Position numbers and translations under genes: made by a program
Notes under the pieces: generated by a model
Database searches by the model: none
What the model was told of the DNA's origin: nothing
The model's input: the letters and a program-made list of their open reading frames with translations, nothing else
Shown: positions 1-5,218 of the stretch, in pieces
Layout: each line of letters begins with the position of its first letter
Numbering within the stretch: the first letter of the stretch is position 1
Assembly: GCA_051953655.1 (NCBI GenBank)
Contig: JBQCIO010000087.1
Coordinates: 1 to 10,671 of the forward strand
Origin: JBQCHF01 sp051953655
Lineage (GTDB): Bacteria; Actinomycetota; Actinomycetes; Motilibacterales; Motilibacteraceae
Length of the DNA: 10,671 nt
Direction: 5' to 3'

Positions 1-576
1 GAGGAGCGCGTCGGGGTCGGCCTGCTCTCGGTCGGGTTCGTGTTCTCCGGGCCCGCGCGCGCCGGACTGCTGCACGCCGACCCGCACCCGGGCAACTACC
101 GGGTGCTCCCCGACGGCCGCCTGGGCGTGCTCGACTTCGGCGCGGTGTCCCGCCTGCCCGACGGCCTGCCCCCGTCCATCGGCCACCTCCTGCGGGTCGC
201 GCTGGAGGAAGACGCCGACGCCGTGGTGGAGGGCCTGCGGCGGGAGGGGTTCATCCGGGCCAAGGTGCAGGTGGACGCCCAGCAGCTGCTCGACTACCTC
301 GCGCCGTTCATCGAGCCGGCGGCGGTGGAGGAGTTCACCTTCGAGCGGGCGTGGATGCGCGCGCAGTTCAACCGGATCAACGACCCGCGCCAGCCCACCT
401 ACACCCTCGGGCTCAAGCTCAACCTGCCGCCGTCCTACCTGCTCATCCACCGGGTGTGGCTCGGCGGCATCGGCGTGCTCTCCCAGCTCGGCACCACGGC
501 GCCGTTCCGCGGCGAGCTGATGCGCTGGCTCCCGGGATTCGCCGACGACCCGGACGAGGTCTACGGGCCGCTCTGA
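1..576 (+). CDS. ABC1/AarF/UbiB-family atypical kinase, C-terminal part (5' end outside window)
   Basis: The reading frame is open from the first base and ends with TGA at 574-576, giving 191 visible residues. Residues 23-32 read LLHADPHPGN, the ABC1/ADCK catalytic-loop signature with catalytic Asp27 and metal-binding Asn32. Residues 43-47 read VLDFG, the metal-binding DFG-like motif. The rest is the helical C-lobe. Full-length family members run roughly 430-560 residues, so more than half of the protein, including the nucleotide-binding lobe, is missing here. Family members bind ATP and are linked to isoprenoid-lipid or quinone biology; the substrate is unknown. In M. tuberculosis an ABC1-type gene (Rv3197) sits beside whiB7 and uvrD2, which fits the right half of this window. 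The family call is firm and the physiological role is not. Confidence 0.9.
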   Translation, partial: EERVGVGLLSVGFVFSGPARAGLLHADPHPGNYRVLPDGRLGVLDFGAVSRLPDGLPPSIGHLLRVALEEDADAVVEGLRREGFIRAKVQVDAQQLLDYLAPFIEPAAVEEFTFERAWMRAQFNRINDPRQPTYTLGLKLNLPPSYLLIHRVWLGGIGVLSQLGTTAPFRGELMRWLPGFADDPDEVYGPL

Positions 577-700
577 GCCGGGCGGACCGCTCGCGCCGAT
601 CGGGCGCTTCGTCCCTGCCCCCGTCCCTGCTCGCTGCGCACCGTGGGAGCGGAAGCAGCGGGGCAGCAGACCGCCGGGCAGGGACGAGGAGGGCCGTGCC
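577..700 (+). promoter_or_regulatory. Kinase-SRPBCC intergenic region with spaced inverted repeat
   Basis: This 124-base gap has an 11-base perfect inverted repeat, CGTCCCTGCCC at 610-620 and its complement at 676-686. The second arm runs into the ribosome binding site GAGGAGGG (685-692) of the next gene. A second copy of CGTCCCTGC lies at 622-630, and internal GC-rich segments could also pair. It may be a terminator-like structure for the kinase gene or a structured leader for the SRPBCC gene. I see no clear promoter hexamers. Confidence 0.3.
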
Positions 701-1174
701 GTGACCAGCAGTGTCAGCGTCTACATCGACGCCCCGGTGGAGAAGGTCTTCGACTACTACCAGGACCCCGACCACCAGTGGGCGATGATGCCCGAGCAGT
801 CCAGGCGGTTCATCGAGCTCACCGACGTCAAGCGCGCCAAGGGCGGGGTGGGCACCTACACCAGCTGGGTCTACAAGATCGGCCCGCTGCGCCGGGAGGC
901 CTTCGACGTCGTCACCGAGTTCGTGCCGAACGACCACATCACCGACCGCGCCTCGCAGCCGGTCATGGGCACGATGACGACCACCTTCCGCGCCGAGGGC
1001 ACCGGCACCCGCTTCACCATCGAGCGCCGTCCCGGCTCGTTCTGGCGGTTCCCGCCGCTCGACTGGCTGGTCGTGCGGCTCATGACGCCGATGTGGATGC
1101 AGTCGCTCGGCCGGCTCAAGGCCGCGGTGGAGCAGCCGACCGCCGGGGCGAGGGCCACCAGCGCCGCAGGCTGA
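701..1174 (+). CDS. SRPBCC (START-like) family protein, polyketide cyclase/dehydrase type
   Basis: This encodes a 157-residue protein starting at GTG 701, chosen because a strong Shine-Dalgarno (GAGGAGGG, 685-692) lies 8 bases upstream and the product begins exactly at the domain edge. The N-terminus (VSVYIDAPVEKVFDYYQDPD, residues 5-24) is the typical SRPBCC opening: a first beta strand, the 'APVEKVF' turn and helix alpha1. A later segment, about residues 86-106, holds the antiparallel strands (GTMTTTFRAEGTGTRFTIE), followed by a long C-terminal helix around residues 119-148. The domain folds around a hydrophobic cavity for lipids or other small ligands. Nothing here identifies the ligand. 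Length is normal for the family. It lies downstream of the kinase on the same strand but 124 bases away, so co-transcription is uncertain. Confidence 0.8.
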   Translation: MTSSVSVYIDAPVEKVFDYYQDPDHQWAMMPEQSRRFIELTDVKRAKGGVGTYTSWVYKIGPLRREAFDVVTEFVPNDHITDRASQPVMGTMTTTFRAEGTGTRFTIERRPGSFWRFPPLDWLVVRLMTPMWMQSLGRLKAAVEQPTAGARATSAAG

Positions 1175-1188
1175 GAGGGCGCGCGCTC

Positions 1189-1245
1189 ACTGGGTGAGGG
1201 TGCCCCAGAGCCAATAGGTTCGGCTCCGGGGCACCCTCACCCAGT
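1189..1245. terminator. Long perfect hairpin between convergent genes
   Basis: Arms 1189-1206 and 1228-1245 are 18-base perfect complements. After one mismatch (1207/1227) five more pairs form (1208-1212 with 1222-1226), leaving a 9-base loop. It lies 14 bases after the SRPBCC stop and 8 bases after the methyltransferase stop, so it can end transcripts from both sides. Neither side has a T-tract, so termination would be hairpin-only, as is common in high-GC actinobacteria. Confidence 0.75.
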
Positions 1246-1253
1246 CCTGTTGA

Positions 1254-2027
1254 TCATGAATCGGCTGTTCGCGGCACCCGACCCACCACGTGCACCACCC
1301 GCTTGGGCAGCACGAGCGGGCCGTCGGCCAGCGCCGCGGCGACCTCGCGCTCCAGGGCGGCGAGCTGGTCGGGCGAGGGCTCCTCGGAGTGCGCGGAGAG
1401 CACGTAGTCGACCAGCGGCCGGGCGTCGGGCACGACCAGGGGGCCGCCGTAGGTCCGCACCTCGACATCGACCAGGTGCCGGCGCCCCAGGTCCACGGCC
1501 ACCTCACCAGGGAAGGCGTTGTGCGTCACCGCAGGCGGCGGGGCCAGCCCGGCGCGGTCGGCCAGGGCGAACAGCGGCGCCAGGTTGTCGGCGTCGTTGG
1601 TGAGCAGCGAGACCCAGCCGCCGGGGCGGACGACCCGGGCCAGCTCGCGCACCCCGTCCTCCGGCTCGGGCAGGTGGTAGAGGCAGTGGTGCGCCAGTGC
1701 ACCATGGAAGGCCTTGCTGTGCAGGGGAATCCTGTCTGCCGACGCACCGAGTACCGACCTCGGGGCGACCGTGGCGAGCTCGGCCCGCATCGCCGACGAC
1801 GTGTCGGAGAGCAGCAGGGCCACGTCGGACGGCACCCCCGCCTGGCGCCAGAGCGCGCCGGTGCCAGCTCCGACCTCGAGCACCCGCTCCCCCGGCCGCA
1901 GCGGCAGCCCCTTCCGCACCCACGGGAAGAACGGCTCGCCCGCGGTGCCGTAGCGCTGGTGCAGCACAGCGCGCGCCTGCAGGTTCCCGGGCTTCGCGTA
2001 CTGCGCGCGGATCTCGGGCGTGCTCAT
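1254..2027 (-). CDS. Class I SAM-dependent methyltransferase (Methyltransf_11/UbiE-like)
   Basis: This 257-residue protein starts at ATG 2027. Motif I is VLEVGAGTG (residues 49-57), the glycine-rich SAM loop. Asp75 (LLSDTSS) is in position to bind the ribose. ASADRIPLHSKAFHGA (95-110) is the motif II region, and YHLPEPEDGVRELARVVRPG (117-136) is the helix and 'LRPGG' strand typical of the Methyltransf_11 family. The substrate cannot be deduced. The open frame extends 43 residues further upstream, but that part overlaps the zinc-ribbon gene in another frame and is compositionally unlike protein. The start at 2027 lies 4 bases after that gene's stop, with a GTGGTGG stretch inside its last codons as a weak ribosome binding site, so translation is probably coupled. 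It is the last gene of the minus-strand operon and is followed by the 1189-1245 hairpin. Confidence 0.85.
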   Translation of the reverse strand: MSTPEIRAQYAKPGNLQARAVLHQRYGTAGEPFFPWVRKGLPLRPGERVLEVGAGTGALWRQAGVPSDVALLLSDTSSAMRAELATVAPRSVLGASADRIPLHSKAFHGALAHHCLYHLPEPEDGVRELARVVRPGGWVSLLTNDADNLAPLFALADRAGLAPPPAVTHNAFPGEVAVDLGRRHLVDVEVRTYGGPLVVPDARPLVDYVLSAHSEEPSPDQLAALEREVAAALADGPLVLPKRVVHVVGRVPRTADS

Positions 2028-2031
2028 CGCG

Positions 2032-2193
2032 CTACCACCACTCGCTGTCCAGCTTCCCCTCGATGCTGCGCAGGTTCTCCCGAGCGCACCGCTCGCAGTA
2101 CCAGCGCTGCGCCCCGCGCTCGATCGAGGAGACCCAGGTGAGCGGCGGCGTCTCACCGGCGTCGGTCGTGCCGCAGCGCGCGCAGGTCGTCAT
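2032..2193 (-). CDS. Small zinc-ribbon protein (53 aa)
   Basis: This 53-residue protein starts at ATG 2193 with a good Shine-Dalgarno (TAGGAG) 3 bases upstream. It has two CxxC knuckles, CARC at residues 4-7 and CERC at 33-36, about 25 residues apart. That spacing fits a single treble-clef or zinc-ribbon fold binding one zinc ion. The segment between contains a hydrophobic strand (PPLTWVSSIE), and the tail ends Glu-Trp-Trp. It is wedged between the phosphatase-like gene (5-base gap) and the methyltransferase (4-base gap), so it is almost certainly co-translated with them. I do not recognise a named family; an RNA-, DNA- or protein-binding accessory role is possible but unproven. Dense fit into the operon, a strong ribosome binding site and the paired CxxC motifs support it as a real gene. 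Confidence 0.8.
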   Translation of the reverse strand: MTTCARCGTTDAGETPPLTWVSSIERGAQRWYCERCARENLRSIEGKLDSEWW

Positions 2194-2198
2194 GTCTC

Positions 2199-3692
2199 CT
2201 ACCGCTTGTCGGGGCCAACATGGGTGTCCGCGTCGAGGTAGATGAACCCGTTGGCCTCGTCCAGGTGCTCGATCCCCGCCGTCCGCAGCGCCGGGCTCCA
2301 GCTCCCGCGGACCTGCGGGTCGGCGGCCTCGAAGCCGTGGTCGGCGGTGAGCAGCAGCGTGACGTCGTCGGCGAGCCCGAGCCGGTCGAGGGCGTCGAGG
2401 AACACCCCGAGCCGGCGGTCGGTGTCGACCAGGGCGGCGGTGGCGATGGCCGACCCCGGGCCGCCCGCGTGGTTGCCGGCGTCGGTGAGCGTGCTGCTCC
2501 ACCAGGTCAGCACCGGCGCCTCGGCAGGGCGGGCGAACAGCTCCAGCACCTGGGCCAGGCCGGCCTCGTCCACCGCGCTCCAGAACGCGTAGTCCTCGCT
2601 CGCCTCCACGAAGGAGCGGCTCGCGTGCGGGCTGGTGCGCGGGTCGGGCAGGTGCTCCTCCAGCGCCCGCGCACCGCGGTCGGACCCGGTGGCACGGATG
2701 AGGGCCATCGTGGAGTAGCCGGCGCCGCGGTCCACCGGCTCGTCCACGCAGGCGGTGAGGGCGCCGGGGCGGGCCAGGGCGACCTGCTCGAAGACCGTGC
2801 TCACGCCGGGGCGGAACCACTCGGCGGACCGGTGCCAGGTGGTGGTGTCGTTGGCGTTCACCCGCACGCCGGTGTCGCGGTCGAGGAAGGAGTTGCCGAC
2901 CACGCCGTGCCGGCCCGGCCCCACGCCGGTGAGGGCCGAGGTGTGGTTGCACAGGGTGACGCTGGGGAACTCGGCCACCGCTCCCCCGCGCAGCGCCCGC
3001 CCGCGCTCGAGCAGCCGGGCCACGTTGGGCAGCACCCCGGTGGTGGCCAGGTGCAGCAGGTCCGGGCTCGCCGCGCCGTCCCAGAGCAGCCCGACGACGT
3101 GCCGCGCCCCGCGGCGCACGTGGTCGTGGCGCACCCGCCCGTCCAGCCCGGCCAGCGCCTCGCCGTCCACCCCGGCCAGCCAGGCCAGCGTGGGGCCGAC
3201 GTCGACGACCCGGCCCCAGTCCTCCACCACCCCCGCCGGCTCCACCCCGGCGCCGCTGAGCAGCAGCGGGGCCCGGGACTGCCCGGCGTCCAGCGACCCG
3301 TGCTCGCCCAGGTGGCCGCCCTGCTCGGGGAAGTAGTGCGCCGGGGTGTGCACGACGACGAGGTCCGGCGCTCGGCCGGCGTCGGCGAACAGCGACAGCA
3401 GCCGGGGGCCGGCGAGCGGGTAGGCGTTGTCGGCGTTGGCAGGGCGCGGGTCGGCGGCGACCTCGGCGTGGTCGGCTCGGGCCATCGGGTCCCGCACCGC
3501 CACCGGGTCGAGCCCGTGCAGCGGCTGAGAGCTGCCGTCGGCGGACAGGCGGGTGGCGCCCTCGGCGTTGGCGACCACGACGGTCCGCTCCGGCCCCTCC
3601 CCCTCGGGCCAGGCCACCAGGTCGACGATCGGGGCGAGGGCGTCGGCGCAGAGCACCTCGACCGCGCGCTCGCGGGCACCTGACGGCGTCAC
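2199..3692 (-). CDS. Alkaline-phosphatase-superfamily phosphodiesterase/nucleotide pyrophosphatase-like enzyme, circularly permuted
   Basis: This 497-residue protein starts at GTG 3692. It carries the metal-site motifs of type I phosphodiesterases/nucleotide pyrophosphatases: Asp205 (LLWDG), Thr246 as likely nucleophile (EFPSVTLCNHTSALTG), Asp404 and His408 (DAGNH), and Asp451-His452 (TADHG). The family's last zinc ligand, a His in an 'HG' motif followed by a 'DVAPT' segment, normally comes after DHG. Here EHGSL (His131) and VDVGPTLAWLAGV (162-174) lie near the N-terminus, before Asp205, and the protein ends soon after GFIYL (482-486). The order is therefore circularly permuted with all ligands kept, so it is probably active. 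No signal peptide is visible, suggesting a cytoplasmic enzyme; the substrate is unknown. No Shine-Dalgarno precedes the start, but TAGCGT 8 bases upstream suits a leaderless mRNA. It overlaps no neighbour and heads the zinc ribbon-methyltransferase operon. Confidence 0.85.
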   Translation of the reverse strand: MTPSGARERAVEVLCADALAPIVDLVAWPEGEGPERTVVVANAEGATRLSADGSSQPLHGLDPVAVRDPMARADHAEVAADPRPANADNAYPLAGPRLLSLFADAGRAPDLVVVHTPAHYFPEQGGHLGEHGSLDAGQSRAPLLLSGAGVEPAGVVEDWGRVVDVGPTLAWLAGVDGEALAGLDGRVRHDHVRRGARHVVGLLWDGAASPDLLHLATTGVLPNVARLLERGRALRGGAVAEFPSVTLCNHTSALTGVGPGRHGVVGNSFLDRDTGVRVNANDTTTWHRSAEWFRPGVSTVFEQVALARPGALTACVDEPVDRGAGYSTMALIRATGSDRGARALEEHLPDPRTSPHASRSFVEASEDYAFWSAVDEAGLAQVLELFARPAEAPVLTWWSSTLTDAGNHAGGPGSAIATAALVDTDRRLGVFLDALDRLGLADDVTLLLTADHGFEAADPQVRGSWSPALRTAGIEHLDEANGFIYLDADTHVGPDKR

Positions 3693-3699
3693 GCGCCCG

Positions 3700-3705
3700 A
3701 CGCTA
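3700..3705 (-). promoter_or_regulatory. Candidate -10 element for a leaderless phosphatase mRNA
   Basis: On the minus strand TAGCGT matches the actinobacterial TANNNT -10 pattern. It ends 7 bases before the GTG at 3692, where a leaderless transcript would begin. There is no Shine-Dalgarno in front of that start codon, which supports this reading. No convincing -35 hexamer is visible. Confidence 0.35.
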
Positions 3706-3714
3706 TCGCCGCCC

Positions 3715-3745
3715 GCGTCCGCCGCATCCCCCGACCCGCGGACGC
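3715..3745. terminator. Hairpin between the VOC gene and the phosphatase gene
   Basis: GCGTCCGC at 3715-3722 is perfectly complementary to 3738-3745 with a 15-base loop. It begins just past the VOC stop codon (3750-3752). There is no T-tract, so it may be a weak terminator or RNA 3'-end stabiliser separating the VOC gene from the downstream operon. Confidence 0.3.
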
Positions 3746-3749
3746 CGGC

Positions 3750-4181
3750 TCACTGCACGCAGAACTCGTTGCCCTCGGGGTCGCTGAGCACCACCCACCG
3801 GCCGAGGTCGGTGTCCTCCCTGCGCACGACGGCGGCGCCGGCGGCGACGCACCGCTCCACGTGGGCATCGACCGCGGCCGCGCGGGCGTCGTCGTCGGCC
3901 GCACCCGCACCGGCGTTGACGTCGAGGTGCACCCGGTTCTTGGCCACCTTGCCCTCGGGCACCTGCTGGAAGAACACCCTCGGCCCCTGCCCGTCCGGGT
4001 CGACGATGGCGCCCTTGGAGCTCCGCTCGTCCGGGGGCACCCCGACGGTCTCCAGGAAGGCGTCCCAGCTGGCGAACCCCTCCGGCGGCGGCTGCTCGAC
4101 GTAGCCCAGCGCCACCGACCAGAACCGGGTCATCGCCTGCGGGTCCGCGCAGTCGAAGACCACCTGCACGCCGATGCCCAT
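3750..4181 (-). CDS. VOC superfamily (glyoxalase/dioxygenase fold) protein, Glyoxalase_6-like
   Basis: This 143-residue protein starts at ATG 4181, chosen for a strong Shine-Dalgarno (AAGGAGG) 6 bases upstream. The first half opens with VQVVFDCADPQAMTRFWSVA (residues 5-24), the 'DcaDP..la.FW..aLGy' signature of the actinobacterial Glyoxalase_6 group. RVHLDVN (83-89) begins the second beta-alpha-beta-beta-beta module. The C-terminus SDPEGNEFCVQ is the classic VOC closing motif with a potential metal-ligand Glu. The length is normal for two modules. Such proteins bind metal and small molecules and include glyoxalases, dioxygenases and drug-binding resistance proteins. No feature identifies the substrate. 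It lies 23 bases downstream of the LigD-type polymerase gene on the same strand, so the two probably share a transcript. Confidence 0.85.
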   Translation of the reverse strand: MGIGVQVVFDCADPQAMTRFWSVALGYVEQPPPEGFASWDAFLETVGVPPDERSSKGAIVDPDGQGPRVFFQQVPEGKVAKNRVHLDVNAGAGAADDDARAAAVDAHVERCVAAGAAVVRREDTDLGRWVVLSDPEGNEFCVQ

Positions 4182-4204
4182 CGAGGCCTCCTTCGCAAGG
4201 TCCG

Positions 4205-5134
4205 TCACCTGTCCGGCGGGAAAGGCTGGCGCAGCTCGAGCAGCGGGGCAAGCAGGTCGCCGTGCCGCTCGACCCGCTCGAGGACGTCGGCGGCGCGGAA
4301 GCGCAGCTGCTCGGGGTCGCCCGAGGCGGCCACCGCCTCGACCTCGTCCCAGGTGACCGGGGTGCTCGCCGTCGGCTCCTCCCGGGCGCGCAGGGAGTAG
4401 GGCGCCACCGTGGTCTTGGCGGCGTTGTTCTGCGACCAGTCCACCAGCACCTTGCCCGGGCGCAGCGCCTTGGTCATCCGGGAGACCACCAGCTCCGGCT
4501 GCTCCTTCTCCAGCCGCTCGGCCAGGGTGCGCGCGTAGGCGTGGGTGCGCTCCCACGGCACCTCCTGCACCGGGACGTAGAGCTGCAGCCCCTTGGAGCC
4601 AGATGTCTTGGCCCAGGCCTGCAGCCCGTCCTCCGCCAGCACCTCGCGCAGCAGCAGCGCCACCTGGGCGCACTCGACCACGGTGGCGGGCGCGCCGGGG
4701 TCCAGGTCGAGCACGAGCAGGTCCGCGCCGTGCGCACCGCCGCGCGGGCCGACGGTCCACTGCGGCACGTGCAGCTCGAGGGCGGCCAGGTTGGCCAGCC
4801 ACACCAGGGCCGCCAGCTCCTCCACCACGACGTAGTCGATGGTGTCGCGGTTCTTCGTGCTGCCCGGGCTGGGCAGCCGGACGGTGCGCACCCAGTCCGG
4901 CGTGTGCGACGGCGCGTTCTTCTCGAAGAAGGCCCCACCCTCGACGCCGTCCGGGTAGCGCTTGCGGGTGAGCGGCCGGCCGGCCAGGTGCGGCAGCAGC
5001 ACCGGCGCGATGCGCACGTAGTAGTCGACCACCTCGCCCTTGGTGAACCCGGTAGCCGGGTAGAGCACCTTGGTCAGGTTGGACAGCGCGAGCGTGCGCC
5101 CGTCGACCTCCACCGTCGTCTTCTGACTCGCCAC
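4205..5134 (-). CDS. ligD: LigD-type primase-polymerase domain protein of non-homologous end joining (stand-alone)
   Basis: This 309-residue protein starts at GTG 5134 with GAGAGG 6 bases upstream. It is a complete stand-alone polymerase domain of the LigD type (archaeo-eukaryotic primase superfamily), lacking the ligase and phosphoesterase domains. VLDLDPG (141-147) holds the catalytic metal-binding Asp143 and Asp145. TSGSKGLQ (177-184) is the nucleotide-binding loop. VDWSQNNAAKTTVAPYS (231-247) contains the third catalytic Asp232. In bacteria this activity adds nucleotides and ribonucleotides at broken DNA ends held by Ku. It is transcribed divergently from ku across 84 bases, the usual gene partnership. 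The position after KGL is Gln184, where many LigD polymerases have His. The ligase partner is not in the window. The open frame continues far upstream of 5134, but that part lies antisense to ku and is a shadow. The family is certain; the symbol refers to the LigD polymerase domain only. Confidence 0.9.
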   Translation of the reverse strand: MASQKTTVEVDGRTLALSNLTKVLYPATGFTKGEVVDYYVRIAPVLLPHLAGRPLTRKRYPDGVEGGAFFEKNAPSHTPDWVRTVRLPSPGSTKNRDTIDYVVVEELAALVWLANLAALELHVPQWTVGPRGGAHGADLLVLDLDPGAPATVVECAQVALLLREVLAEDGLQAWAKTSGSKGLQLYVPVQEVPWERTHAYARTLAERLEKEQPELVVSRMTKALRPGKVLVDWSQNNAAKTTVAPYSLRAREEPTASTPVTWDEVEAVAASGDPEQLRFRAADVLERVERHGDLLAPLLELRQPFPPDR

Positions 5135-5218
5135 ACCCGTCCTCTCGCCGGCCCCGGCGGGCGCGCCCCTACCCCGGATCCAGTTTCCTCGAACGGCCGC
5201 TCGGGCAACACTGGCCCC
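5135..5218. promoter_or_regulatory. Divergent promoter region between ligD-type polymerase and ku
   Basis: These 84 bases must hold both promoters. Toward ku there is no Shine-Dalgarno before ATG 5219. AACACT at 5207-5212 is a poor but correctly placed -10 candidate, ending 7 bases before the ATG, so ku mRNA may be leaderless. Toward the polymerase, GAGAGG precedes GTG 5134. An imperfect palindrome, TCGAACGGCCGCTCGG (5189-5204), lies mid-region. I cannot assign the polymerase promoter hexamers. Confidence 0.45.

Noticed and set aside
2220..3683. 487-codon plus-strand open frame antisense to the phosphatase
   Set aside because: Its translation is Gly/Val/Pro/Arg-rich without any domain motif, while the opposite strand carries clear catalytic motifs. 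High GC makes long antisense frames common.
5189..5204. LexA/SOS-box-like palindrome TCGAACGGCCGCTCGG in the ku/polymerase intergenic region
   Set aside because: Only the left half matches the actinobacterial SOS box; the right half has two mismatches, and I know of no general SOS control of bacterial end joining. Not called as an operator.
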